Notes: generated from the sequence alone by a model not told the origin. DNA of 64,000 nucleotides from Mycolicibacterium hippocampi (GCF_010723735.1 NZ_BLLB01000001.1:62001-126000); one strand, 5' to 3'; positions 25,614-34,937 are shown, numbered from the stretch's first letter. Numbers and translations are program-made.

Positions 25614-27740
25614 TTATCGGCGGTTGGTCTCTGTGGATGCGGTCGGGTCACCGGCCGGTGGAGGTCCGGCGGGAGCGCAGCAGTCACATCCGTGGTCGTT
25701 TGATGCAGCTTCTGCCGCGACCAATGGGAGGTTGAGTTTGGCGGCTGGCGACTGCGTCGACTGTGGGCCGCAGCAGGGGTCGTCGAGCGTGGGTGCCGGG
25801 CCTATGTCGATCGAGTGAGTTGTTGACCGCACGGCAATAGCCGACACGCCAGGCAGGGCGGTGATGCGGGCGGCGCGGATGGCGTTGAGGATGACGAAGA
25901 CTTCTGCGGTTTCGTGGATCAGGACCACGGTGGCCAGGCCGAGGACACCGAATGCGGCCAGTGGTATCAGGACGGCGATGATGGCCAGCGAGAACGCGAT
26001 GTTCTGCACCATGATTCGCCGGGCGCGCCGCGAGTGGGCCAGTACCTGGGGTAGGTGGCGAAGGTCTTCACCCATCAGGGCGACATCCGCGGTTTCGATG
26101 GCGACATCAGTACCCATGGCGCCCATGGCGATGCCGATGTCGGCGGTGGCTAGCGCAGGAGCGTCGTTGATGCCGTCGCCGACCATCGCGATCGGGCGAC
26201 CTTGCGCAATGGTTCGCAGTAGAGCTGCTTTGTCCTCGGGAAGCAGCTCGGAGTGCACGTTCGTGATGCCGGCCTCGGCGGCCACTGCTTCGGCGGTGCG
26301 GGTGTTGTCACCGGTGAGCATCGCCACCGTGATCCCCAATCGCTTCAAGAGACTGACGGCCTCGGCGGCTTCGGGGCGAAGTTCATCGCGTACCGCGATG
26401 GCGGCGACTGGCACGTCGTCGCGGGCGAGTACCACCACGGTGGCGCCGGCGGCCTGCAGCCGCTCCACGTCGGCGGCGAGTGGCCCGGGGGGTACCCAGG
26501 TGGGTTTCCCGAGGCGCAGCCGGCGGCCGTCGAGGTCACCGTGCAGGCCGTGCCCGGGTATTGCGGTCACGTCGCTGGCGGTCGGTGCGTCCCCGGCGGC
26601 AGTCATGATCGCTTGGGCGAGTGGGTGTTCGCTGCGCGCCTCCAAGGCGGCTGCCCACCTCAGCGCCTCATCGGCGCTGAAGTCGTCGGTGGTGACGACG
26701 TCGATGACACGGGGCTTATTGCGGGTGAGCGTGCCGGTCTTGTCCAGGGCGACGACCTTGATACGGCCGAGCTCCTCGACTGCGGCGCCGCCCTTGATCA
26801 GGGCGCCGTGGCGGCTGGCGGCCCCGATGGCCGCGACCACGGTCAGCGGGACAGCGATCGCCAGCGCGCACGGTGAGGCGGCCACGAGCACCACCAACGC
26901 CCGCTCCAGCCACAGCATCGGGTCACCGAAAACCGCGCCCACTACGGCGATACCTACGGCCAATGCCATGATCGCCGGTACCAATGGTCGGGCGATCCGA
27001 TCGGCCAGTCGTTGGCCGGCGCCCTTGCGTTCCTGGGCTTGCTCGACGATGTGCACGATCCGCGCCAGTGAGCTGTTGGCGGCCAGGGCGGTGACCTCGA
27101 CCTCGATCGCTCCGCCGCCGTTGATGGCGCCGGCGAACACGTCGCTGCCGGGGCCGGCTTCGACGGGTACTGACTCGCCGGTGATCGCCGACAGGTCGAG
27201 GCTCGTCTGTCCGGATCGGATGGTGCCATCGGTGGCGGCGCGTTCACCGGGCCGGATCACCATGACGTCACCGACGACGAGATCACCAGGAGCAACGGTG
27301 ATTTCACCGCCGTCCCGCAGTACCGAGGCCTTGGGCGGCACCAGGGACAATAGGGCGCGCAGCCCGCGGCGGGTGCGGCTCACCGCGTAGTGCTCCAGGC
27401 CTTCAGCGATCGAGAACAAGATGCCCAGTAGGGCGGCCTCGGCGAACTGGCCCAAGGCCACCGCACCGATCGCGGCGATCGTCATCAACGTGCCCACCCC
27501 GATGCGACCGTGCCGCAGATTGCGGATCGCATCTGGCACGAACGTGATCGCACCGGCGGCTACCGCAGCCAGCTCGACGGCGTGCGCGGCACCCTCGAAG
27601 CCGGCCCGCCCGACGAACCAGCCCGCGGTGAGCAGGACTGCAGCCAGCGTCGCGAACTGCAATTCGCGAACCTGCCACAGTTTTTCGGGACCCGCTTCGG
27701 GTTCGGCGGCACCCTGCGGCCCGCAGCATGCATCAGACAC
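25614..27740 (-). CDS. P1B heavy-metal ATPase, SPC type, with Cys-rich ends
   Basis: A metal exporter of about 708 residues. The membrane motif is VAASPCALAIAVPLTV, the SPC signature of P1B-4 pumps (Co/Ni/Zn/Fe group, CtpD/CtpJ-like). The last membrane region reads LIHETAEVFVILNAIRA, where P1B-4 enzymes usually have HEGST. Catalytic motifs are present: DKTGTLTRNKPRV, EHPLAQA, GDGINDAPAL. The GTG start (27740) opens with SDACCGPQG and overlaps the repressor gene by 8 bases, with AAAGGAA upstream. The C-terminus has DDPCCGPQ and HGCDCCAPAG, extra thiol sites. With a CadC-like repressor, Cd, Zn, Pb or Co is plausible. Confidence 0.9.
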   Translation of the reverse strand: MSDACCGPQGAAEPEAGPEKLWQVRELQFATLAAVLLTAGWFVGRAGFEGAAHAVELAAVAAGAITFVPDAIRNLRHGRIGVGTLMTIAAIGAVALGQFAEAALLGILFSIAEGLEHYAVSRTRRGLRALLSLVPPKASVLRDGGEITVAPGDLVVGDVMVIRPGERAATDGTIRSGQTSLDLSAITGESVPVEAGPGSDVFAGAINGGGAIEVEVTALAANSSLARIVHIVEQAQERKGAGQRLADRIARPLVPAIMALAVGIAVVGAVFGDPMLWLERALVVLVAASPCALAIAVPLTVVAAIGAASRHGALIKGGAAVEELGRIKVVALDKTGTLTRNKPRVIDVVTTDDFSADEALRWAAALEARSEHPLAQAIMTAAGDAPTASDVTAIPGHGLHGDLDGRRLRLGKPTWVPPGPLAADVERLQAAGATVVVLARDDVPVAAIAVRDELRPEAAEAVSLLKRLGITVAMLTGDNTRTAEAVAAEAGITNVHSELLPEDKAALLRTIAQGRPIAMVGDGINDAPALATADIGIAMGAMGTDVAIETADVALMGEDLRHLPQVLAHSRRARRIMVQNIAFSLAIIAVLIPLAAFGVLGLATVVLIHETAEVFVILNAIRAARITALPGVSAIAVRSTTHSIDIGPAPTLDDPCCGPQSTQSPAAKLNLPLVAAEAASNDHGCDCCAPAGPPPAGDPTASTETNRR

Positions 27741-28119
27741 GATCGGGTTCCTTTCCAGCAGCCACCGTGTCAACGCCGCCGAGCACCAAGTCGGTCAACT
27801 GGCGCCCGCGCTCGGTCAGCTGGTACATCACCAACTTGCCCTGACGCCGCGAGGACACCAGCGAAGCGTTCTTGAGTTGGCGCAGATGGTGCGACACCAA
27901 GCCCTGAGGCAGTCCCACCACCCACGCCATATCGCACACGCACAACTCGTCACCGGCCGAAAGCGCGGCCGCGATGGACAACCGGGTCGCATCGCTCAGG
28001 CCGCGCGCCGCAGCGGCGGCGGCTTGGATGGTGGCACTGTCGGGCACCGTAGCCCGGATGGACTCCGCGTGCGGCAGGTCCAAACAGAGAAGATCGCAGG
28101 CATCTACCGGCTCCGTCAT
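27733..28119 (-). CDS. ArsR/SmtB-family repressor, CadC-like
   Basis: A metal-sensing winged-helix repressor of about 128 residues. The N-terminus has CDLLCLD and helix 3 has ELCVCDMAWVVGLPQ, the cysteine arrangement of the Cd/Pb-sensing CadC branch. The recognition helix is QGLVSHHLRQLKNASLV, followed by the wing RRQGKLVMYQL. The ATG at 28119 lies only a few bases from the dyad at 28124-28139, so the message may be leaderless. It overlaps the ATPase gene and probably represses it. Confidence 0.92.
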   Translation of the reverse strand: MTEPVDACDLLCLDLPHAESIRATVPDSATIQAAAAAARGLSDATRLSIAAALSAGDELCVCDMAWVVGLPQGLVSHHLRQLKNASLVSSRRQGKLVMYQLTERGRQLTDLVLGGVDTVAAGKEPDRV

Positions 28120-28123
28120 ACCC

Positions 28124-28139
28124 ACATACTAACGTATGT
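28124..28139. promoter_or_regulatory. ArsR-type operator
   Basis: ACATAC-TAAC-GTATGT dyad followed by TTATATG, right at the start of the CadC-like repressor gene. Typical AT-rich ArsR/SmtB operator placement. Confidence 0.75.
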
Positions 28140-28245
28140 TTATATGAATTCGACGGGGTCGGGGCAATCCTGACCGACACCGGGTTTAGTCGGAGGATCT
28201 GCGGCGCCACCGCGCGACGTCCGGTTGCCGCCCGTGGGCCAGCCA

Positions 28246-29214
28246 TCAGCAGCGATTCTTCGAGAGCGGGTCGGAGATCGACGTCTGAGTGGCGCCGGTC
28301 GGCGTTGTGGTGGCCTCCGACGCACACCCGCCGCGTCGAGTGAACGGGTAGATCATCTGGCGCAGATAACTGTTGGGGTAATCAGGCTTGGCGGCCATAC
28401 CCAGCTGACTGGAGTCGAATCGCCTTGCGGGATCATAGGAAAAGGTCCGCATGAGGTGATCCCACAGCAAGGTGAACAGCCCGAAGTTGACGTCGCCGAT
28501 GCCGGCCCACTTCAGGTGGTGGAATCGGTGGCCCTCGTTGAGGGCCAGGACGTACTTGGCAGGGCCGATGCGGTACTCGGCGTTGGAGTGTTGCAGCAGC
28601 AGTTGAATAGCGACGGCCAGGGCGAGGGCTGATGCGACATCGACGGGCAGCCCGATCAGGATCAGAGGTGCGACGCCGGCGGCCATCTCCACGGTTTGGT
28701 GCAGCGGGTGTTTCATCAGGCCGTTGAGGCCGTAGAAGCGGGTGACGCTGTGGTGCACCGCGTGGAAGCGCCACAGCACGCCGACCTTGTGGCTGGCCAG
28801 ATGTACCACGGTAATGCCGAAGTCGGCGACCAGGATCGCGGCGAGGACTTGCGTGACGAATGGCCAACTGTGTGGCCACAACTGGGGCGCGGGGACGATG
28901 GCGGCGAGCAGCGGGATCGCGGCGACGCTGGCCAGAATGAGGGTTTCGTTGACTGCGACGTGGATGCGGTCGCGCATGCCATCGGCGCGATCGTGGTTCC
29001 ACTCTGAGTCGTACGGGATGATTCGCTCCACCAGGAGCGCGGTTGCGATTGCGACTGCCAGAATCGCGAGCAGCCAATATTTTGGGGCGCCAGCGGCGGC
29101 TACGGCGATGCCTGCGCCGTTGAGTCCGACCAGCATGAACGGCACGTAGCCGTAGCGGGCCACTGCCTGGAGCGCGGTGGTGGACGGCGAAGCCGCACGG
29201 GAAGTTGTACGCAT
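28246..29214 (-). CDS. Sterol desaturase / fatty acid hydroxylase family protein
   Basis: 322 residues, several membrane spans and the di-iron histidine clusters of the family: VVHLASHKVGVLWRFHAVHHS and HSNAEYRIG, then EGHRFHHLKWAG. Members oxidise C-H bonds in lipids or sterols using O2. The ATG at 29214 begins MRTTSRAASP; the frame stays open upstream to 29442 without a plausible start. The AraC-type gene lies 48 bases upstream on the same strand. The substrate is unknown. Its presence in a metal module may reflect membrane lipid adjustment. Confidence 0.85.
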   Translation of the reverse strand: MRTTSRAASPSTTALQAVARYGYVPFMLVGLNGAGIAVAAAGAPKYWLLAILAVAIATALLVERIIPYDSEWNHDRADGMRDRIHVAVNETLILASVAAIPLLAAIVPAPQLWPHSWPFVTQVLAAILVADFGITVVHLASHKVGVLWRFHAVHHSVTRFYGLNGLMKHPLHQTVEMAAGVAPLILIGLPVDVASALALAVAIQLLLQHSNAEYRIGPAKYVLALNEGHRFHHLKWAGIGDVNFGLFTLLWDHLMRTFSYDPARRFDSSQLGMAAKPDYPNSYLRQMIYPFTRRGGCASEATTTPTGATQTSISDPLSKNRC

Positions 29215-29261
29215 GCCTTGATCGTCGCGGTAGCCACCGGGCCAGGGCTTGAATGATTCGG

Positions 29262-30041
29262 CTAGCTGCTGGGGTCGAGGTCCCAGGACACGTGGCGACT
29301 CAGCACCGAGGGCGGCAGGCCGAACATCTCGCGGGTGGTGCGAGTGAGGTGGGCGCTGTCGGCGAAGCCTGCACCGTGCGCGGCGCCAGTCAAGTCGTCC
29401 CCGCCCTGGACCAGAGTGATCGCAATCCGCAGCCGTGACCACAACACATAACGCCGAAGCGGGATTCCAACCTGCTCGGTGAACAGGTGAGTGAAGCGGC
29501 TCGCCGAAAGGCCCACCTGCGCCGCGAGTTTGGTACCGCTAACGGGACCGGCTGCTACAAGAGCTGGCAGCAACCGCAATGCATGGTCGACCGAGGAGTG
29601 TTGCGCCGGGACATCGCGATCGGAGGTAGCGGGTGCAAGGTGCGCGGCTACGTCGGCGACCACGGTGGCAAGCGGTCGGCGCGCAGCGGAGGCGAACGCC
29701 GAGCTGATGACCCATCCAGCGTCGATCGCCCGCAGATGCGCAGCTCGTCCCGGCGCTGATTCCGGCTCCAGGAAGATCACTGTGCCGTCCTCGGCACCGC
29801 CCCAGATTCGATGGACCGTGTCGGCAGGCACCACTACCTTCGTGCCCGTGTGTGGCGCTCCCTGCTCATCGAGGACCGTCAAAGGCGTTGTCGCCATGAT
29901 GATCTGCACTGCGTGGTGGGCGTGGGTATCGGTGGCACCGATAGACCCGGCGAAGGCCAGCACTCCCGACCGGAGCAGCGCCGCACCGCGCCAGCGCGGC
30001 TGGACGGCGTCTGCGGAGTTATTCGTCTCCGGGTCGATCAT
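29262..30041 (-). CDS. AraC-family transcriptional regulator
   Basis: 259 residues. An N-terminal cupin-like sensor (DTHAHHAVQIIMA, VVVPADTVHRIWGG) precedes two helix-turn-helix motifs: VSGTKLAAQVGLSASRFTHL and LTGAAHGAGFADSAHLTRT. The His-rich start of the cupin could bind a metal or small ligand. It is followed by the desaturase-like gene on the same strand, which it may control. Confidence 0.88.
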   Translation of the reverse strand: MIDPETNNSADAVQPRWRGAALLRSGVLAFAGSIGATDTHAHHAVQIIMATTPLTVLDEQGAPHTGTKVVVPADTVHRIWGGAEDGTVIFLEPESAPGRAAHLRAIDAGWVISSAFASAARRPLATVVADVAAHLAPATSDRDVPAQHSSVDHALRLLPALVAAGPVSGTKLAAQVGLSASRFTHLFTEQVGIPLRRYVLWSRLRIAITLVQGGDDLTGAAHGAGFADSAHLTRTTREMFGLPPSVLSRHVSWDLDPSS

Positions 30042-30204
30042 CGTTCGAGGTGTTCAGGCGGCGGTGCCGTAGTAATTGCCAGAACGCGAGTCCAGAGGAA
30101 CAGGCGTCGTAGACGTATCGCTCCGCATGCACGGGTCACTGTTGGGCGCCGTCGCGCACGGCGATACCTGCGCAACGATAGGGCTCGGACGGGCGTGAGC
30201 GCCA

Positions 30205-30828
30205 TCAAGCCGACGGTCCCCTGACAGGTGACCGACCGATGCGGGGAACGAAACGTCCGACGCGGCCGACGTAATCGCGGTAGCGCTCGCTGTGCGTGCG
30301 GTGCAGATACGGTTCCTCCACGAAGCGGACCTGCAGCTCGATCGACGTCAACAACAGAACAAACCCTATGATTGCCAGCGGATTTGGCGCCATCAGCGCT
30401 ACGCCGGCACCGAAAATCAGCATTGCGGTGAAGATCGGGTTGCGGACCCAGCCAAACATTCCACGGTCCACGAGTTGGGTGGTTTCGCCGGCGTCGACGC
30501 CGATGCGCCACGAGTCACCCATCGACTCTTGCGCCCACAACGTCGTGGCGATACCGACCACCGCCGCCACGGTTCCCAGCGCCCCAAATACGGGGGCGCC
30601 GAGCGTGGCGATAGGCGACAGCCAACCGGCTACCTGGAGGATCGGCGCGAGCGCACCCACCACCATCGCGACCACGAAGCCGGCACCGGCGAGCCACTCT
30701 AACGACCCGGGCCGTCCATGGAAGCCGCGCATACCCGTGGACCCTGTACGGCGCCACTGCCGATAGCTGCGCCACCCGAACCCCAAAACGATAAATATCC
30801 CGTAAAGCATCAGTGCTGCCGTTGCCAT
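30205..30828 (-). CDS. ICMT-like membrane methyltransferase (first copy)
   Basis: 207 residues with about five membrane spans. The C-terminal region carries the isoprenylcysteine carboxyl methyltransferase / phospholipid methyltransferase pattern: LVDRGMFGWVRNPIFTAM, VEEPYLHRTHSERYRDYVGRVGRFVP. These bind S-adenosylmethionine and methylate a lipid or small substrate; the substrate here is unknown. The ATG at 30828 has GGAGGGG upstream. It lies 45 bases after the cyclase-YHS gene on the same strand, so the two are likely co-transcribed. Confidence 0.85.
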   Translation of the reverse strand: MATAALMLYGIFIVLGFGWRSYRQWRRTGSTGMRGFHGRPGSLEWLAGAGFVVAMVVGALAPILQVAGWLSPIATLGAPVFGALGTVAAVVGIATTLWAQESMGDSWRIGVDAGETTQLVDRGMFGWVRNPIFTAMLIFGAGVALMAPNPLAIIGFVLLLTSIELQVRFVEEPYLHRTHSERYRDYVGRVGRFVPRIGRSPVRGPSA

Positions 30829-30872
30829 CGTGGCCCCTCCATTCAATTCGTAACCGTTGTGCGCACGAGCGA

Positions 30873-31679
30873 CTACTCCGCGACCGAAGAGTCCCTTGCA
30901 GATCGGGCCAGTGTGTCGAATCGGTCGGCGCAAGCCGCCGAGCAGAAGCGGTAGGTTCGGTCACCACGGCTTCGGGTGATCGCGGCGGACGCGGCGGTCA
31001 CATGTAGCCGGCACACCGGGTCGACGTGCTGCTGGTGTTCCTCGCCGATGTCCACTGCGAACAGTTCCATCCGGTTAGCCATGTTTCTGATGCCGACCAG
31101 CCCGAGCGCTTCGACGGGAAGTCCGAGATCGGCGGCGGCCGCGGCGACGTCGCGGCCGAATACGATTCGCCCAGGTGCAGCGAGTGCTGCCAACCGCGCC
31201 GCGGCGTTCACAATCGTCCCGAACACATCGCCGCGCCGTCTCACCACCGTTCCCGCGCTGACCCCCGCACGAAGCATCGGGAAGCCCTCGGCACGCCTGG
31301 CCGCAACGCCCAAGCGGCGCAGGAAAGCCAGCGCCGCAGGTGCGTCCGCACTGGCGACCATGACGGCATCACCCATCGTCTTGATCAGCTCGTCGCCGGG
31401 CCCCAGCGCTTCGCCTGCCATGCCTGCGAAGTCCTCGGCGAACTGGGCAGCGACGTGATCGCCATGAATCTCGGTGAGTGCGGTGTAGCCAGACATGTCG
31501 ACGAACACGATGGCCGCATTGGTGTCGACATGGTCGAGAGTCGGTTCAGCACTTGCCTTGGCCGTCACCGCCTGGAGCTGTGTCCCCGTCCGCGGACTCG
31601 CAGGCCGCCCCGTGCGGTTCGGCGCAGTGACCGTCGTGGGTGTCGTCGCTCGCTTCATGAGATCACGATACATAGCCAT
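30873..31679 (-). CDS. Class III nucleotide cyclase fused to a YHS metal domain (first copy)
   Basis: About 268 residues. Residues about 50-200 form a class III cyclase domain with both metal Asp residues (IVFVDMSGYTAL; KTMGDAVM), a substrate-specifying Lys (LIKTMGD) and the transition-state pair in GDVFGTIVNAAARL. All catalytic residues for cAMP formation therefore appear present. The C-terminus has a YHS-type domain (VDPVCRLHV ... YRFCSAACADRF), usually a metal- or thiol-sensing module. No membrane span is seen. The start is uncertain: ATG at 31679, 31673 or 31658. A dyad overlaps the start. A paralogue lies at 41816-42637. Confidence 0.85.
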   Translation of the reverse strand: MAMYRDLMKRATTPTTVTAPNRTGRPASPRTGTQLQAVTAKASAEPTLDHVDTNAAIVFVDMSGYTALTEIHGDHVAAQFAEDFAGMAGEALGPGDELIKTMGDAVMVASADAPAALAFLRRLGVAARRAEGFPMLRAGVSAGTVVRRRGDVFGTIVNAAARLAALAAPGRIVFGRDVAAAAADLGLPVEALGLVGIRNMANRMELFAVDIGEEHQQHVDPVCRLHVTAASAAITRSRGDRTYRFCSAACADRFDTLARSARDSSVAE

Positions 31680-31702
31680 ATGCGCATGTGTCTATATATA
31701 GT
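31671..31702. promoter_or_regulatory. AT-rich dyad at the cyclase-YHS start
   Basis: ATGCGCAT (31680-31687) flanked by CATA and followed by TGTGTCTATATATAG overlaps the probable start of the cyclase gene. It resembles the ArsR-type dyads at 28124 and 45187. Confidence 0.45.
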
Positions 31703-31924
31703 TGCCGCGCCGTGGTGCCGAGCGAACCATGAAGGCCGGGAACGCCGACCGCTATGCACCGCAGTTCTCACCGCCTGAAGTGGTTTGCCACCTCGCAATA
31801 GTGGCAATGGCGCCTTCATGCCAGAGATCCGCCAACCTGACACAACAACGTTGGTCCACGGGGCGCATGCCGTTCGCTTCGAGTCCATTGCAAATGGCGG
31901 CCGTCAGAGTCGGTCTACCGCGTA

Positions 31925-32464
31925 ATGCCGACCCAGAAACTGCATCGCATGAACCTCCGGATACCGGTCCTGTCTCGGATGGCAGACGACGTGCAAAACG
32001 GTGGCTCGCTGCGTCGCTCGACCGCCATTCTCATGTGGAGTGCATATGCTGCTCACGCCGCGGTCACAGTATGGGCACTCGCGAAACCAGACAAACAATT
32101 GAAGTCCCCGCGGTGGGCAATTCCGGTCGGCTGGGCTGCTGCCGCAGGTGGGGCTGGACTATGCGTCGCAGCGATGAGCCGCTTCGCCAGCGCAGCTGAA
32201 GTAGAGGGAACCCGCAACGACGCCCTCGCCACGAGGGGTATCTATCGCTACTCCCGCAACCCGCAGTATCTGGGATACGTCGTCGCCCTGGGCGGCGCGG
32301 CGGTGGGTCGGCGTAGCCTCACCGCCGCCGGACTCACTGCTGCAATCGCTGGCGCCTACGCGTTATGGGTACCTGTTGAGGAACATCAGGTCGAGGTCCT
32401 CTACGGCGAGGACTACAGACGGTACGTACGCGAGGTGCGCCGATGGTGGGGCCGACGACTTTAG
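31925..32464 (+). CDS. ICMT-like membrane methyltransferase (second copy)
   Basis: About 179 residues (possibly starting later, at MNLRIP or MADDVQ). Four membrane spans and the family's C-terminal motifs: ATRGIYRYSRNPQYLGYV and VPVEEHQVEVLYGEDYRRYVREVRRW. It belongs to the same superfamily as 30205-30828 but is clearly divergent, with a different N-terminus. The two genes read in opposite directions from the cyclase region. The ZIP transporter follows on the same strand 45 bases later. The substrate is unknown. Confidence 0.82.
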   Translation: MPTQKLHRMNLRIPVLSRMADDVQNGGSLRRSTAILMWSAYAAHAAVTVWALAKPDKQLKSPRWAIPVGWAAAAGGAGLCVAAMSRFASAAEVEGTRNDALATRGIYRYSRNPQYLGYVVALGGAAVGRRSLTAAGLTAAIAGAYALWVPVEEHQVEVLYGEDYRRYVREVRRWWGRRL

Positions 32465-32508
32465 CTCGCTGTGCAGATGAGGCACCGGCTCGACATTGAG
32501 GGGGTCCC

Positions 32509-33240
32509 GTGGAGGGTTTCGCTCTAGTTCTTGCGCTGGCCGGTCTGCCCGCTGCCGGCAATTTCCTGGGCGCGGTGGTCGCTGAGCTGTTCAACGTGTC
32601 GGCGCAGGCGCTGAGCATTGCACTTCATATGGCAGCCGGAATCGTGCTCGCTGTCGTCGGCCTCGAGCTCATGCCCGAGGCACTGAGAGCATCGCCTGCC
32701 TGGATACCCATCGTCGGCTTCGTCGCAGGAGGGGCCTTCTTCATAGGACTTGAGCGGACCATAGGTTATCTGCAGGCGCGCCGCGATGGCAGCGAAACTA
32801 GGACGGGGCCGTTGGCCATCTTCTCCGGGGTCTCACTCGACTTGTTCAGCGACGGCGTGATGATCGGCACCGGAACGGTACTCAATCCTGCTCTGGGGCT
32901 TCTGCTCGCGCTGGGGCAGGCCCCAGCGGATATTCCGGAGGGATTCGCTGCAGTCGCGACACTTCGCCGGGCGAATGTGCAGCGTGTCAAACGCCTCCTC
33001 ATGGCGCTGACGTTCGCTGTGCCGATCCTGGTGGGGGCGTCCTTAGGGTACTTCGCTTTGAGAGACGCGCCGGAGATTGTGACGCTGACCATCCTCGCTG
33101 TCACCGGGGGTGCGCTGTTGAGCGTGGTCGTGGAGGAGATGCTGACCGAGGCCCATTCTGGAGCGACCTCTCGCTGGGATCCTGTGTTCTTGACGGCCGG
33201 CTTTGCCCTCTTCGCGCTGATTTCGGTGTACGCCGGATGA
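32509..33240 (+). CDS. ZIP-family metal transporter
   Basis: 243 residues, about eight membrane spans. ZIP-family patterns are seen in ALHMAAGIVLAVVGLELMPEA, in SGVSLDLFSDGVMIGTG and in APADIPEGFAAVATLRRA. The usual HN(x)PEG sequence is altered to DIPEG and the first motif has Asp in place of His, so transport properties may differ from ZupT. It would move Zn, Fe, Cd or similar ions into the cytoplasm, or out if divergent. The start is a GTG at 32509 with a weak GGGGG upstream. It probably belongs to one transcript with the methyltransferase. Confidence 0.85.
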   Translation: MEGFALVLALAGLPAAGNFLGAVVAELFNVSAQALSIALHMAAGIVLAVVGLELMPEALRASPAWIPIVGFVAGGAFFIGLERTIGYLQARRDGSETRTGPLAIFSGVSLDLFSDGVMIGTGTVLNPALGLLLALGQAPADIPEGFAAVATLRRANVQRVKRLLMALTFAVPILVGASLGYFALRDAPEIVTLTILAVTGGALLSVVVEEMLTEAHSGATSRWDPVFLTAGFALFALISVYAG

Positions 33241-33369
33241 TCCTGCTCGACTCACGTTCCGACCACGGCCCGCCTATCGGCGTCGAGCGGCTCGGCCGCC
33301 GCTCCAGGAGCTTGGCGTGATTGCACCACGGCTATCCCCCAGAAGCCACCAGGAAGGAGCAGAATCTCC

Positions 33370-34551
33370 ATGGCGACGTCATTTGATTGCGACGTGATTG
33401 TGATCGGTGCCGGTGCTGCCGGTGTTGCCGTCGCCCGCGTGCTTGAGAATTCCGGATTGTCGGTCCGCCTGCTTGAAAAGGCCGAACGTGCAGGAGCCAG
33501 CTGGTGGATGCGTTACGACGGTTTGCGGCTCAACACGACTCGTTGGCTTTCCGATCTCCCGCTGACACGAATGCCGGCGAGATACGGACGGTGGCCGCAT
33601 CGCCAAGATTGGGCCGCTTATATCGAGGATTACGCCGCAACGCTAGGTGACACCGCTTTCGGTGTGACGGCTCAACGCCTGAACAAGAAGTCCGCCGGGT
33701 GGCTGGTTCAGACGGACATCGGAGCGATGTCGGCGCGTTTCGTCGTTGTCGCCACCGGCCATGACCGGGTGCCGCAGATACCGAAATGGTCTGGAGTTCA
33801 GAGCTATTCGGGGACGCTGATTCACTCGTCGCAGTATGGTCGCGCCCAGGACTTTCGCGGACAGAAGATTCTCGTGGTGGGCACCGGTAACTCCGGGGTC
33901 GAGATCGCCACCTTGCTCGCCGATGAGCCTTCCACGCAGGTTTCGTTGAGCGTGCGCAGCCCCCCACTGCTATTGAAACGAGAAATCGGCGGGATACCGG
34001 TCACCGTGCTCGCTGAGATTGGCCGCTTCCTGCCTGATGCTGTCCTCGACTTCGTAGGCCTCAGCGCGCACCGGTGGATGTGGCAGAACCTGGCGCCCTA
34101 CGGGCTTGGCGATACTGCCAAACGACTCTCAACGATGCGCCACACCTACTACTCCCCACCCTTGGATAGCGGCTTCGCCGCCGCCGTGCAGCGCGGCGCG
34201 ATTCACCTACGGTCGGCTATCGCCGGGTTCGACGGCGCCGCCGTCATTTTCGAGACCGGCGGGTCCGATGCCTTCGACGTCGTCATCGCTGCCACGGGCT
34301 TTCGGCCCGGTCTCGAACACCTCGTCGGCCACCTCGGCGTACTCGACGACTACGGCGAGCCCGCCGTGACCGCCGGTGCACAGCACCCCGCTGCCGCCGG
34401 CCTGTTCTTCGCCGGATTCCGTTTCGGGTTATTCGCGTTACTTCCTTACCTGGAGGGCGACGCCAGGGCGATCGCCCTGGCGGTATCGGGCCACGCTCCT
34501 CGCCTATGGACACTTCGGCGCATCCTCAAGCTTCCGCTTCTGGCGCCCTGA
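33370..34551 (+). CDS. Flavin-dependent monooxygenase-like oxidoreductase
   Basis: 393 residues with two Rossmann motifs: an FAD site at the N-terminus (VIVIGAGAAGVAVARVLE) and an NADPH site at about 178 (ILVVGTGNSGVEIA). VVVATGHDRVPQIP and VIAATGFRPG are also present, as in the YUCCA/CzcO branch of flavin monooxygenases. CzcO-like proteins are often found beside metal efflux genes, but the reaction is unknown. The ATG at 33370 follows AGGAAGGAG. It ends before a region without a gene. Confidence 0.85.
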   Translation: MATSFDCDVIVIGAGAAGVAVARVLENSGLSVRLLEKAERAGASWWMRYDGLRLNTTRWLSDLPLTRMPARYGRWPHRQDWAAYIEDYAATLGDTAFGVTAQRLNKKSAGWLVQTDIGAMSARFVVVATGHDRVPQIPKWSGVQSYSGTLIHSSQYGRAQDFRGQKILVVGTGNSGVEIATLLADEPSTQVSLSVRSPPLLLKREIGGIPVTVLAEIGRFLPDAVLDFVGLSAHRWMWQNLAPYGLGDTAKRLSTMRHTYYSPPLDSGFAAAVQRGAIHLRSAIAGFDGAAVIFETGGSDAFDVVIAATGFRPGLEHLVGHLGVLDDYGEPAVTAGAQHPAAAGLFFAGFRFGLFALLPYLEGDARAIALAVSGHAPRLWTLRRILKLPLLAP

Positions 34552-34937
34552 CCTGATTTCTTGGGCGAGTACGGTGTCGTGGCGCTATCAGGGTTCGCCG
34601 TCTCGACGTCCGCGCCGCGGAGGCGGTCATCGCCTTTCACCGTATTGCACTGGGCCGCAGGCCCATATGCACGGTCAGGTAATCACTTTCACGTTGCTGT
34701 AGAGGGTGCATGCCATGACTGGCTTGCGCCCGTGCGAGCTATTTCCGTCGCGCCGCCGACGCGCTAACTCGAAGAGGACCCGGCTGCGCGGCTATGCCGA
34801 ATCGAACGGACAACGCGTCGGCGACAAACTCCAGGACCGGTTCTCGGCCGCGGTCAGACTTGAGGTCCACGGTGGCCGAACGCTTACTGCGGTTGGGTCT
34901 CGCGACTGGGCCCTAGGCCCACTGGTGGTGAATTTGG
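34552..34937. other. Region without a supported gene
   Basis: Short frames only. No operator of the types seen elsewhere. Confidence 0.45.

Noticed and set aside
25861..27390. A 509-codon open frame on the plus strand opposite the P1B ATPase
   Set aside because: It lies entirely antisense to a gene with all family motifs; high GC codon bias leaves the opposite frame open. The sequence is low-complexity Ser/Ala/Arg without any domain.
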